A DNA stretch of 32,426 nucleotides from Ferroglobus sp964463865 (GCA_964463865.1 CAYXDX010000011.1:1-32426); one strand, 5' to 3'. Shown: positions 1-7,439, counted from the stretch's first letter. Made by a program: numbers and translations. The notes: generated by a model not told the origin, from the sequence alone.

Positions 1-1239
1 ATTTTCAGCGAAAAAAGTGGGAAAGACGTAAGAGCCGGAGACTTCGTTTTGGCGAACGTGGACAGAGCGATGATCCACGACATAACCGGGCCGCTGGCAA
101 TCAAAGCTTTTAGGGAGATAGCTGGGGAAAACGCTAAGGTTTGGGATCCGGAAAAGATCGTCATAGCTTTCGACCACCAGGCTCCAGCTGACAGCGTCAA
201 CGCTGCTGAAAATCACAAAATGCTGAGGCAGTTCGCCAAGGAGCAGGGCATACTCCTCTACGACGTTGGAGAAGGTATAGCTCACCAGATAATGGTGGAG
301 AAAGGACACGTTCTTCCGGGAATGCTCGTCGTCGGAGCTGACTCGCACACTTGCATGTACGGAGCTCTCGGAGCTTTCGCTACCGGAATAGGCTCTACCG
401 ACATGGGAGCCGTCTTTGCCTTGGGCAAGCTCTGGTTTAAAGTTCCCGAGACCATCAGGTTCGAAATAGAGGGAAGGCTTCAGAAGAGGGTTTACAGCAA
501 AGACGTGATTCTGAAGCTGATAGGAATGGTCGGCTCCGACGGAGCCAATTACAAAGCCTGCGAGTTCGTCGGAAGTGCTGTGGAAAAGATGAGCGTGTCT
601 GAAAGGTTAACGATGACCAACATGGCTATAGAAATGGGCGGAAAAACTGGTATAATCCCTCCGGATAGTGTAACCGAAAGGTTCCTCAAAAACATCGGAG
701 TCGAGTTCGACATTCCGGAATGGTTGAACAGCGACGAGGATGCCAACTACTGGAAGGTCGTCCACCTTGACGTCACGGACTTGGAACCTCAGGTAGCTTG
801 TCCGCACAGCGTTGACAACGTGAAACCCGTGAGCGAAGTCGAGGGAACGAAGGTGGATCAGGTGTTCATAGGTTCGTGCACGAACGGTAGATACGAAGAC
901 CTGAAGGTGGCTGCCGAAATTCTTGAGGGCGAAAAAGTGGCGAAGGGAGTTAGACTGATCGTGATTCCGGCTTCGAGGAGTCACTACAAGAGAGCTCTTG
1001 AAGAGGGGTTAATCGACATCTTCGTCGACGCCGGAGCTATAGTGGAATTTCCGAGCTGCGGTCCGTGTATGGGGGGTAGCTTCGGATTGATAGCGAGCGG
1101 AGAGGTCAGCCTCTCGACTTCTAACAGGAACTTCGTCGGAAGGCAGGGCAGTCCGGAGGGTAAGATTTACCTTGCTTCTCCAGCCACAGCAGCGGCTTCT
1201 GCCATTTACGGAGTCATTACGGACCCGAGAAAGGTTTAA
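1..1239 (+). CDS. leuC: 3-isopropylmalate dehydratase/homoaconitase large subunit, 5' end outside window
   Basis: This is the catalytic large subunit of an aconitase-superfamily dehydratase. It isomerises isopropylmalate in leucine synthesis, or a homocitrate-type substrate in the related AksD/homoaconitase group. The frame is open from base 1, where residues resemble the family N-terminal region, so the true start lies upstream. The 4Fe-4S cluster cysteines are visible: one in IGSCTNGRYEDL at about 866-900, and two in SCGPCMGG at about 1054-1077. The segment GADSHTCMYGALGAFATG and the C-terminal NRNFVGRQGSPEGKIYLASP are also typical. The small subunit is not in the window. LeuC and homoaconitase large subunits cannot be told apart reliably by eye, so substrate is inferred. 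The cas6 start follows after 49 bp. Confidence 0.93.
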   Translation: MFSEKSGKDVRAGDFVLANVDRAMIHDITGPLAIKAFREIAGENAKVWDPEKIVIAFDHQAPADSVNAAENHKMLRQFAKEQGILLYDVGEGIAHQIMVEKGHVLPGMLVVGADSHTCMYGALGAFATGIGSTDMGAVFALGKLWFKVPETIRFEIEGRLQKRVYSKDVILKLIGMVGSDGANYKACEFVGSAVEKMSVSERLTMTNMAIEMGGKTGIIPPDSVTERFLKNIGVEFDIPEWLNSDEDANYWKVVHLDVTDLEPQVACPHSVDNVKPVSEVEGTKVDQVFIGSCTNGRYEDLKVAAEILEGEKVAKGVRLIVIPASRSHYKRALEEGLIDIFVDAGAIVEFPSCGPCMGGSFGLIASGEVSLSTSNRNFVGRQGSPEGKIYLASPATAAASAIYGVITDPRKV

Positions 1240-1253
1240 AGAGCGGACAGAAA

Positions 1254-1263
1254 TTTTTTATAC
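1254..1263 (+). promoter_or_regulatory. TATA-like box for the cas6-sir2 unit
   Basis: A T-rich element ending in TATAC is centred about 31 bp before the cas6 ATG at 1289, in a 49-bp spacer after leuC. This position fits an archaeal TATA box with a very short leader. It suggests that cas6 and sir2 have their own promoter, although read-through from leuC is possible. Confidence 0.45.
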
Positions 1264-1288
1264 TTTTCTCGCATTAATACTTACTAAA

Positions 1289-1975
1289 ATGAGAGTAAAA
1301 ATAACGCTTGTCCCAGAAACCGAAAAGCAAGGTATAAACTTGAATTACAACCAATTCGTTTCCTCTTGGCTATACAGGACGATAACTTTATACAGGAGAG
1401 ATCTCGAAGAAAAAGTTTTCGATAACGTGGATTGCTTTACTTTCTCCAAACTTATGGTTCCCAGGCGAAAATACGCGATAGTCCACGACAAGATTTTCAT
1501 AGACTCGGATAAAGTCGAGCTGTACTTTTCCACGATACTCGACGAAGTCGGCGAGGCCGTGACGTCGCAGATTGAGAAGAGCTACGCTCTTAAAATAGAC
1601 GGAAAGAGGTTTTTCGTCGACAACGTCAGGGAGTTCAAGGAGAAGAAGATATCCTCCAAGATGACGTTCATCACGATGTCTCCGATAACGGTCTCCGGAG
1701 AAAGAGGAGAGCTTCTACCGAACAGCGTGGAGTTTTTCGAGAAAATAAAGCGAAGCCTCGTCAGGAAGGCGGAGAAGTTTGGATACGAGCACGAGGACGA
1801 ACTCGAAATGAAAGTTCTTAAGGTAAAGCCGAAGAGGATATCCGTTTTCGGAAAAATAATCAGGTGTTTCGAAATGGTCTTCGAAGCGAAGGGCTGCGAG
1901 TCGTTGCTTGAGGTTGGATACAAAGCTGGCTTCGGCGAGCTGAACTCGTTCGGTTTCGGGATGGTGAAAGCTTGA
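1289..1975 (+). CDS. cas6: CRISPR-associated endoribonuclease Cas6-like protein
   Basis: Cas6 proteins cut CRISPR precursor RNA within the repeat. This 228-residue protein has the ferredoxin-like tandem-RRM layout and ends in the diagnostic glycine-rich loop GFGELNSFGFGMVKA. The N-terminal FTFSKLMVP block (about 50-58) is also typical. I chose the ATG at 1289 because the family N-terminal strand begins there and a TATA-like box lies 31 bp upstream; the frame is open further 5'. The histidine that usually serves as general base near residues 40-50 in Pyrococcus-type Cas6 is not apparent; the first histidine is at 66. No other cas gene or repeat array lies in the window. The stop overlaps the sir2 start by 4 bp. 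Confidence 0.85.
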   Translation: MRVKITLVPETEKQGINLNYNQFVSSWLYRTITLYRRDLEEKVFDNVDCFTFSKLMVPRRKYAIVHDKIFIDSDKVELYFSTILDEVGEAVTSQIEKSYALKIDGKRFFVDNVREFKEKKISSKMTFITMSPITVSGERGELLPNSVEFFEKIKRSLVRKAEKFGYEHEDELEMKVLKVKPKRISVFGKIIRCFEMVFEAKGCESLLEVGYKAGFGELNSFGFGMVKA

Positions 1976-2673
1976 GGCTCTGGGAGTTCATAGAAAGCAG
2001 CGACGGGATAGTGGTTCTGACGGGTGCTGGCATCTCAGCGGACAGCGGAATACCGACTTTCAGGGGGAAGGACGGTTTGTGGAACAAGTATCGCCCCGAA
2101 GAACTTGCGACGCCGGAAGCTTTTAGGAAAAATCCCGAACTCGTCTGGGAGTGGTACATGTGGAGGATGAAGCTCGTGTTCTCTGCCAAACCAAACGATG
2201 CTCACAAAACAATCGCGAAACTCGAAGAACTCGGAATCGTGAAAGCTGTGATTACTCAAAACGTCGATAACCTCCACGAGAGAGCCGGATCGAGGAAAGT
2301 CATACACCTTCACGGCAGGATAGACGAAGCGAGGTGCGAGGTTTGTGGGAAAGTCGTCAGATTCGACGAACCGATAAGCGAGATACCGCGATGCTGCGGC
2401 ATGATGAGACCAAACGTCGTGTGGTTTGGAGAGCCGTTGCCTGAGAAAGAGTTGAGGGAAGCTATCGAACTGTCCGAAAAGTTCGACATGATCGTCGTCG
2501 GCACGTCCGGAGTCGTTCAGCCCGCAGCTTCGTTACCGTTCATCGCAAAAAGGTCTGGAAGGCGCGTGGCGGAGGTAAACGTTGAAGAGACGCCTATAAC
2601 GGCGATCGCAGATCTTTTCGTTAGGGGCAGAGCTTCCGAGGTGTTCAGAGAGGTTCTGAAGCTAATTGGATGA
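1972..2673 (+). CDS. sir2: Sir2-family NAD-dependent protein deacylase
   Basis: Sirtuins remove acyl groups from lysine using NAD+. The 233-residue protein has the NAD-binding GAGISADSGIPTFRG (18-32), TQNVDNLHERAG (95-106), catalytic His114 in HLHG, and the VVWFGE segment (149-154). Zinc ligands would be Cys122 and Cys125 plus Cys141 and Cys142. The second pair is adjacent rather than the usual C-x2-C. Tyr62 and Arg65 form the Y-x-x-R pair that in class III sirtuins (SIRT5, CobB) recognises succinyl or malonyl lysine, so desuccinylase activity is plausible. The start is TTG, overlapping the cas6 stop by 4 bp, which implies translational coupling. The 3' end overlaps the convergent DUF72 gene by 29 bp. 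Confidence 0.95.
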   Translation: MRLWEFIESSDGIVVLTGAGISADSGIPTFRGKDGLWNKYRPEELATPEAFRKNPELVWEWYMWRMKLVFSAKPNDAHKTIAKLEELGIVKAVITQNVDNLHERAGSRKVIHLHGRIDEARCEVCGKVVRFDEPISEIPRCCGMMRPNVVWFGEPLPEKELREAIELSEKFDMIVVGTSGVVQPAASLPFIAKRSGRRVAEVNVEETPITAIADLFVRGRASEVFREVLKLIG

Positions 2674-3346
2674 ACCTCTTCGCGTCTTCGCACATGTGCA
2701 CGTTGTTGAAGAGGACGTAGACTTCTTTTTTCAAGCTGTCGCAGAAATCTTTCAACCACCTCAGCTCCTCGTCCGAATACTTGTGCCTATACATCCTCTT
2801 GTGTGCGCCGTGCAGCCTGAAGTAGGCGATCTCTCCGTAACTCGGCTTCGAAACGAAAGGGTCTACGCAGTGCACGAGTTCGAGCTTTTCGCAGACGCTC
2901 CTGATCGTCTCACCTCTCCAACCTCTGGGTTCCCAGACGAACGTGAACTCGCGCTCTATCGACGAAAAGAACTCGATCATGTTTTTTATATTCTCCTCGC
3001 TTTCCTTAAACGATTGCGGGGTCTGAAAGACTATTATGCCGGCTTTCAGAATTTTTGCGATCTTTCTCGTCACCTCCCACGCTTCGAAGACCTCGTCGTT
3101 CGGCTTGAAGAACCCGCAGTCTTTCGCCTCCACTCCGTGCTTTCTGAACGTGGGACTCGATGGCGGGTGCGTTATCTTCTGGAAAGCCTTTACAGTAAAC
3201 TCGAAGTCTTCCGGTGCGCTTCTTCTCCACCTCTCTGCAGTCTTCTCCTCCGGCGGCTTGTAAAACGTCTTCTGAACTTCCACGAGCTTAAACTCGGAAA
3301 AATACTTTTTCATCGACACGCAGAAACCACAACAGCCGACTTTCAT
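2645..3346 (-). CDS. DUF72 family protein
   Basis: This 233-residue protein belongs to DUF72, a widespread TIM-barrel-like family of unknown biochemical role. Supporting segments are the N-terminal KVGCCGFCVSMKKYF, the VQKTFYKPP block, EFTVKAFQKITHPP, VFQTPQSFKES and the C-terminal VYVLFNNVHMCEDAKRF, which matches the usual NNH...A block near the family C-terminus. The frame is open for 31 more codons upstream, but the conserved strand starts at the ATG at 3346, one base after the upstream gene's stop at 3348. The two genes are therefore probably one transcription unit. It converges on and overlaps sir2. No function is assigned. Confidence 0.85.
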   Translation of the reverse strand: MKVGCCGFCVSMKKYFSEFKLVEVQKTFYKPPEEKTAERWRRSAPEDFEFTVKAFQKITHPPSSPTFRKHGVEAKDCGFFKPNDEVFEAWEVTRKIAKILKAGIIVFQTPQSFKESEENIKNMIEFFSSIEREFTFVWEPRGWRGETIRSVCEKLELVHCVDPFVSKPSYGEIAYFRLHGAHKRMYRHKYSDEELRWLKDFCDSLKKEVYVLFNNVHMCEDAKRFIQLASEPL

Positions 3347-3347
3347 C

Positions 3348-4205
3348 TCAACCCACTCCGTAAAGCTCCTTTCTCCTCGCCTCGAGCAGGTTCTCCTTCT
3401 TTCCGATAAATTCAGCGGCTGAAACGACGTTAACTCCAACTTCCTCTCCGAACTCGAACACCTCTCGCATCCTCTCCCTCCAGTTCAGATCCCTCGTTAA
3501 GTGGTGGTCGAGGACGAGCTCTTTCACCCTCGTTTTCTCCATAACTCTTTTCAGGTTGTCTATCGAAGCTTCGAGGCTTTTTTTCGAGTAGCGGTAGTTC
3601 AGCATGTAGGTCATCGGTCCGTCGACGAAAATTACGTCTGCGTCGAACTCGATCATGGGCTTCGCCTGTTCTTCGAGCGCCGGCCCCTCGACATCGCTCG
3701 TGTATAGGAACCTCTTTTTCCCGTCATCGACGAGCACTTCGAGGACGAATCCCAGGCGAGAGTTCGTTCCGTGCGGGACTGCTCTGGAAAACTCCACCGC
3801 GACTCCGTCGAACTCGAACGTCTTTCCGTCTGCGACCTCTATTCTTTCTGCCACGCCTTTAATCTGGTCGAGAAAAAACGCGCTCCTGAACGTCTGGCTT
3901 CTGTTTATGTTGTTCTTTGGATCTTTTATCAGGAACGTTTTGCCTTTCCAGAACTCGACCTCGTGCGGGTTGTGGTGGTCGTAGTGGTAGTGCGTGATAA
4001 TGACGACGTCAGCAAGTTCTCCGAACTTTTTAATTCTCTCCCACAGCCTGTTTTTCATCCTGATCTCCTTTTCGTGGGGAGGCAATCCGTATCTCCTCGG
4101 TCCGAGCGCTACGGACGGATCTATTATTATCTTAGTCTTGGCCTTAACGAACGTGGCCATGCTCCTCGCACCAAACGAGTCGAAGGCTATCGGAATAATC
4201 TTCAT
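3348..4205 (-). CDS. UPF0282 family metallo-beta-lactamase-fold hydrolase
   Basis: This 285-residue protein has the metallo-beta-lactamase metal motif HYHYDHHNP (about 92-100). Further histidine and aspartate positions appear at AVPHGTNSRLG, YTSDVEGP and LDHHLTRD. The N-terminus and overall length match the archaeal UPF0282 family. The substrate of that family is unknown; the fold points to a zinc-dependent hydrolase or nuclease in the cytoplasm. It is the first gene of a leftward pair with DUF72. It diverges from the CBS gene across 54 bp with what looks like a single TATA element between them. Confidence 0.88.
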   Translation of the reverse strand: MKIIPIAFDSFGARSMATFVKAKTKIIIDPSVALGPRRYGLPPHEKEIRMKNRLWERIKKFGELADVVIITHYHYDHHNPHEVEFWKGKTFLIKDPKNNINRSQTFRSAFFLDQIKGVAERIEVADGKTFEFDGVAVEFSRAVPHGTNSRLGFVLEVLVDDGKKRFLYTSDVEGPALEEQAKPMIEFDADVIFVDGPMTYMLNYRYSKKSLEASIDNLKRVMEKTRVKELVLDHHLTRDLNWRERMREVFEFGEEVGVNVVSAAEFIGKKENLLEARRKELYGVG

Positions 4206-4229
4206 CGAAACTCTGTTTAGTTCGGGAAA

Positions 4230-4239
4230 GGTTAAAACC
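4230..4239. promoter_or_regulatory. Single TATA-like element apparently shared by divergent genes
   Basis: The sequence GGTTAAAACC reads as a TATA-like core in both directions. It is centred about 25.5 bp from the ATG of the rightward CBS gene (4260) and about 29.5 bp from the ATG of the leftward UPF0282 gene (4205). Both distances fit leaderless archaeal transcripts. No second AT-rich box is evident in the 54-bp intergenic region. Confidence 0.5.
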
Positions 4240-4259
4240 GTTTTGAAAGAGATAGAAGT

Positions 4260-4640
4260 ATGAAGTTGCGGGACGTTATGAGGAGAGACCTTGTGGTCGT
4301 CGACGAAAAAACGAAGGTCAGAGACGTGTGCAAGATCATGGGAGAGAAAAAGATTGGCAGCGTTCTCGTTTCGAGGAACGGGGAAATATACGGAATTTTC
4401 ACAGAGAGGGATCTGCTTTCGAAGATATTTCCGGACGACGGTCTCGACAATGAGGTGGGAAAATACGCGAGCACACCGCTCATAACGGTTTCGCCCGACT
4501 ACACCGTGAGGGAAGCGGCCAGGATCATGGCTCAGATGAGAGTTAGAAGACTCGTAGTTGCTGAAGAAGGAAAAATCCTCGGGATATTCACCGCGAGCGA
4601 CCTCGTTGACGTCCTTGCTAAAAGCTCCGTTAACGTTTGA
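4260..4640 (+). CDS. Two-CBS-domain protein
   Basis: A 126-residue protein made almost entirely of a CBS pair (Bateman module). CBS1 spans about residues 7-58, with VVDEKTKVRDVCKIM, IGSVLVSRNGEIYGIFTERDLL. CBS2 spans about 69-123, with TVSPDYTVREAARIM, VRRLVVAEEGKILGIFTASDLV. Such modules usually bind adenosyl ligands (AMP, ATP, SAM) and regulate partner proteins. There is no catalytic domain attached. The ATG at 4260 is supported by a TATA-like box about 26 bp upstream. The downstream zinc-ribbon protein and trmY are close enough to be cotranscribed. Confidence 0.92.
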   Translation: MKLRDVMRRDLVVVDEKTKVRDVCKIMGEKKIGSVLVSRNGEIYGIFTERDLLSKIFPDDGLDNEVGKYASTPLITVSPDYTVREAARIMAQMRVRRLVVAEEGKILGIFTASDLVDVLAKSSVNV

Positions 4641-4651
4641 GGTGGTGCTTT

Positions 4652-4873
4652 ATGAAGTGTGTCACGTGCGGAAAAGAGCTGAAGGAGGAAGAGGAAGGCA
4701 TCAGCTGGAGGAGGTGCACGATCTGTAAAAAGCCGGTATGCTTCGACGACATCCACTACATCGGAACCTGGGTTAGAACTATATACAAGGACTACGTGGA
4801 CGTAATACCCGTATGCGAAAACGAACTGCCGAAAAAAGCTCTGAAAAGAATTGCAGAGGAGACACTAAGATGA
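4652..4873 (+). CDS. Small zinc-ribbon-like protein of unknown function
   Basis: This 73-residue protein carries CxxC pairs at its N-terminus (KCVTCGK and RCTICKKPVC), with a further cysteine in PVCENELP. The layout looks like a small treble-clef or zinc-ribbon fold. I place the start at the ATG at 4652 because a GAGGTGGTG Shine-Dalgarno sequence (4639-4647) sits just before it; the in-frame TTG at 4637 overlaps that site. It follows the CBS gene by 11 bp, and its stop overlaps the trmY start as ATGA. Coupling with trmY hints at an RNA-related role, but the function is unknown. Confidence 0.75.
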   Translation: MKCVTCGKELKEEEEGISWRRCTICKKPVCFDDIHYIGTWVRTIYKDYVDVIPVCENELPKKALKRIAEETLR

Positions 4874-5505
4874 GAAGCTTCCTGATAATAGGCAACAAGG
4901 CTAAAACTTCCAAGTTCAGCCTTAACGATCTGACCGGTGCTGGAAGAATCGACGTCCTCTGCAGATGCATTTCTGCGGCGTTTTTCCTCTCGCACGACAT
5001 AAGAAGAGACGTAGTAGTTTACCTTTTGCTGTTGGGCCCTCCCGACCCTCCCAAAGCGATCAAGATATCGGGAGAAGAAGTGAAGTACATGCCACCGGAC
5101 GAGAGAGGGATAGCGGGGATAATAAGAAAGGCACTCGAAGTGAAAGCTAACGAAAGCTGGACTGAAGCGAACCCCGGGGTTTACGTTTCGAAAAAAGGGC
5201 TCGAAGAGATTCTCGACGAATTCGAAGGGGATGTTTACTACCTCAGGGAAGACGGAGAGGACATAAGAAGTCTGAACGCGGTTGGCAACTCTCTTTTCGT
5301 TTTGGGCGATCACATCGGAGTATCGAAGGAGCTCGAAGATGTAATCGTCGATAGGGCCAAGAAGATCGTGGGAATTCCAACGAAACGTCTTATGGCGGAA
5401 CACTGCATCACGATAGTGCACTACGAACTCGACAGGAAAGCTCTTAACTCGAACTCTGATCGTAACTTCGCATCCCTTTCCGATCGTAACGTTACCGGCA
5501 AATAG
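4870..5505 (+). CDS. trmY: tRNA (pseudouridine-54 N1)-methyltransferase TrmY
   Basis: TrmY methylates N1 of pseudouridine 54 in the T-loop of archaeal tRNAs, using SAM and a trefoil-knot SPOUT fold. The 211-residue protein matches the family at its N-terminus (RSFLIIGNKA, FSLNDLTGAGRIDVLCRC). It also matches in ISAAFFLSHDIRRDVVVYLLL and in the knot-forming C-terminal block (VFVLGDHIGVSKELE-like and CITIVHYELDR). The ATG at 4870 overlaps the upstream stop by 4 bp. About 20 residues after the HYELDR block look like an unconserved tail containing two copies of SDRN. RuBisCO starts 59 bp downstream under its own TATA-like box. Confidence 0.9.
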   Translation: MRSFLIIGNKAKTSKFSLNDLTGAGRIDVLCRCISAAFFLSHDIRRDVVVYLLLLGPPDPPKAIKISGEEVKYMPPDERGIAGIIRKALEVKANESWTEANPGVYVSKKGLEEILDEFEGDVYYLREDGEDIRSLNAVGNSLFVLGDHIGVSKELEDVIVDRAKKIVGIPTKRLMAEHCITIVHYELDRKALNSNSDRNFASLSDRNVTGK

Positions 5506-5533
5506 CTTTAGCACGATTTCCGTGATCCTAAAA

Positions 5534-5542
5534 GCTTTTAAC
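5534..5542 (+). promoter_or_regulatory. TATA-like box of the RuBisCO gene
   Basis: The element GCTTTTAAC is centred about 26 bp before the ATG at 5565. That places transcription start at or next to the start codon, so the RuBisCO mRNA is probably leaderless. No Shine-Dalgarno sequence is present between the box and the ATG. Confidence 0.55.
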
Positions 5543-5564
5543 TTTGCGAGGACAACCATTGCAC

Positions 5565-6899
5565 ATGGCCGAGAAGTTTAGCGAAATTTACGACTACTAC
5601 GTCGACAAGTCATACGAGCCGAACAAAAAGAGGGACATCGTCGCCGTTTTCAGAATAACTCCTGCGGAGGGATACTCTATAGAGGAGTGTGCAGGAGGCG
5701 TCGCGGCTGAAAGCTCTACCGGGACCTGGACGACGCTGTTTCCTTGGTATGAGGAGGAGAGGTGGGAAGACTTATCTGCCAAAGCTTACGACTTCGTAGA
5801 CCTCGGAGACGGTAGCTGGATCGTGAAGATAGCTTACCCCTACCACGCGTTTGAGGAAGGAAACCTTCCAGCACTCCTCGCCTCGATAGCCGGGAACGTT
5901 TTCGGAATGAGGAGAGTTAAAGGTCTGAGACTCGAAGACGTATACTTCCCCGAGAGGATCGTGAGAGAGTTTAAAGGCCCGTCTATGGGAATAGAAGGCG
6001 TAAGGAAGCTGCTCGAAATAAAGGAGAGGCCGATTTACGGAGTCGTTCCGAAGCCGAAGGTCGGTTACTCGGCTGAAGAGTTCGAAGAGCTCGCGTTCGA
6101 ACTGCTTTCTTCTGGCGCGGACTTCATAAAAGACGACGAAAATCTTGCATCTCCTTGGTTCAACAGGTTCGAAGAGAGAGCGAGAATTGTGAGCAAGGTC
6201 ATAGAAAAAGTTGAAAGCGAGACGGGAGAGAAGAAGACGTGGTTCGCCAACATAACCGCCAGCGTCGATGAGATGGAGAGGAGGTTGAAAATCTTGGCAG
6301 ACCTCAACCTCAAACACGCGATGGTCGACGTCGTGGTCTGCGGCTGGTCGGTTTTGGAGCGCGTGAGAGACCTCGCCGACGACTACAACATTGCAATTCA
6401 CGGACACAGAGCGATGCACGCAGCTTTCACGAGAAACGACAGGCACGGAATTTCGATGTTCGTCCTCGCCAAGCTTTACAGACTCGTTGGAATAGATCAG
6501 CTGCACGTGGGAACGGCCGGAGCCGGTAAGCTTGAGGGAAAGAAGTGGGAAGTCGTCCAGAACGCGAGAATCCTGAGGGAGTCTCACTACAAGCCAGAGG
6601 AGAATGACCTGTATCACCTCGAGCAGAAGTTCTACGGAATAAAAGCGGCTTTTCCGGTGAGTTCCGGAGGTCTGCATCCCGGCAACCTGCCGCAGGTGTT
6701 CGAAGCCCTCGGGACGGACATAGTCGTTCAGGTCGGCGGTGGAACCATAGGTCATCCCGACGGTCCCGGAGCCGGAGCGAAGGCTGTGAGGCAGGCAATA
6801 GACGCGATAATGGAGGGAATACCCCTCGAAGAATACGCGAAAACTCACAAAGAGCTCGCGAGGGCTCTTGAAAAGTGGGGAACCGTAACGCCAATTTAA
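5565..6899 (+). CDS. rbcL: Form III ribulose-bisphosphate carboxylase large chain
   Basis: The enzyme carboxylates ribulose-1,5-bisphosphate to two 3-phosphoglycerate. In archaea form III works in the AMP/nucleoside salvage pathway, with AMP phosphorylase and ribose-bisphosphate isomerase (not in this window). The 444-residue protein retains Lys163 of the KPK motif, carbamylated Lys189 with Asp191 and Glu192 (FIKDDE), the HGHRAMH segment (279-285), loop-6 Lys322, and phosphate-binding GGLHPGNLP and GGGTIGHPDGPGAGA. The sequence is typical form III rather than the RuBisCO-like form IV because all catalytic residues are present. No small subunit is seen. The ATG at 5565 rather than an upstream in-frame codon is supported by a TATA-like box 26 bp upstream. 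Confidence 0.97.
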   Translation: MAEKFSEIYDYYVDKSYEPNKKRDIVAVFRITPAEGYSIEECAGGVAAESSTGTWTTLFPWYEEERWEDLSAKAYDFVDLGDGSWIVKIAYPYHAFEEGNLPALLASIAGNVFGMRRVKGLRLEDVYFPERIVREFKGPSMGIEGVRKLLEIKERPIYGVVPKPKVGYSAEEFEELAFELLSSGADFIKDDENLASPWFNRFEERARIVSKVIEKVESETGEKKTWFANITASVDEMERRLKILADLNLKHAMVDVVVCGWSVLERVRDLADDYNIAIHGHRAMHAAFTRNDRHGISMFVLAKLYRLVGIDQLHVGTAGAGKLEGKKWEVVQNARILRESHYKPEENDLYHLEQKFYGIKAAFPVSSGGLHPGNLPQVFEALGTDIVVQVGGGTIGHPDGPGAGAKAVRQAIDAIMEGIPLEEYAKTHKELARALEKWGTVTPI

Positions 6900-6902
6900 A
6901 AA

Positions 6903-6914
6903 TTCTTTTTTCCT
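6903..6914 (+). terminator. Possible T-rich terminator after RuBisCO
   Basis: A run of six T follows the RuBisCO stop codon within a few bases. Archaeal termination commonly uses U-rich stretches without a hairpin, so this is a plausible but weak terminator. Confidence 0.3.
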
Positions 6915-6921
6915 GCAGATT

Positions 6922-6940
6922 GTAATACACGCGTAATACA
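6922..6940. repeat. Tandem GTAATACA direct repeat upstream of the ECF operon
   Basis: Two identical copies of GTAATACA start at 6922 and 6933, 11 bp apart, which is about one helical turn. They lie 29-47 bp before the ATG of the ECF S component, where the promoter should be. The arrangement would suit binding of a regulator to one face of DNA and could regulate transporter expression. No regulator is identified. Confidence 0.4.
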
Positions 6941-6968
6941 ACAGATACCGTTAACTACTCTTCGATTA

Positions 6969-7439
6969 ATGCGAAAACTCATGCAGCCGGAGAAATACAG
7001 GTCTTACGCACGAGTGGGTTTACTCACATCGCTCGCGGCTGTTGGCAGCTTTCTGAAAATTCCGTCGCCGCTCGGCTCTATAGCTCTCGACTCAGCACCC
7101 GGATACTTCGCTTCGCTAATCTCGTTAAAAGAAGGTGCGCTCGTGGCTGCGCTTGGACACCTGTTCTCCGCTTACACAGGAGGTTTTCCGTTGGGAGCGC
7201 TGCACGGCGTAATCGCGATTTACATGTCGTTCTGCGCCGTTGTGTTCGGAAGGCTGTCTCGCGTGCACGTTTTGATCGCTATACTCGTGGCCACGTTCTT
7301 AAACGGCGTTGTTGGATCGTTTCTGGTTTATCCGATTGGAGGTCTCCCGATGGTTCTCGCGATCATGCCGTTCCTAACGCTCGCGTCGGCGGTAAACGTT
7401 GTGGTAGCGGCTCTCGTGCGCGGGAGGTTGAAAGCTTGA
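6969..7439 (+). CDS. ECF transporter S component, CblT-like
   Basis: Substrate-binding membrane subunit (156 residues) of an energy-coupling-factor vitamin transporter. About five or six hydrophobic helices are visible after a short positive N-terminus. The pattern GSIALDSAPGYFASL, GALVAALGHLFSAYTGGFPLGALHG resembles, from memory, the S-component family that includes the alpha-ribazole transporter CblT of Firmicutes. Its operon supplies everything else: a PurM-fold protein (4-bp overlap), the ATPase and the T component. This makes it a dedicated (group I) ECF system rather than one sharing a common module. Substrate assignment to alpha-ribazole is inference; ECF S-component identity is much firmer. 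Confidence 0.85.
   Translation: MRKLMQPEKYRSYARVGLLTSLAAVGSFLKIPSPLGSIALDSAPGYFASLISLKEGALVAALGHLFSAYTGGFPLGALHGVIAIYMSFCAVVFGRLSRVHVLIAILVATFLNGVVGSFLVYPIGGLPMVLAIMPFLTLASAVNVVVAALVRGRLKA

Noticed and set aside
2666..3409. A 247-codon plus-strand frame opposite the DUF72 gene
   Set aside because: The DUF72 motifs are clear on the minus strand; the plus-strand translation has no family resemblance.
5443..5496. Repeated GATCGTAAC near the end of trmY as a regulatory repeat
   Set aside because: Both copies are in frame within the trmY tail and only 9 bases long; nothing else supports a regulatory role.
5772..6941. A 389-codon open frame on the minus strand opposite RuBisCO
   Set aside because: RuBisCO in the forward frame has full motif conservation; the reverse frame shows no recognisable motif and arises from codon bias on the complementary strand.
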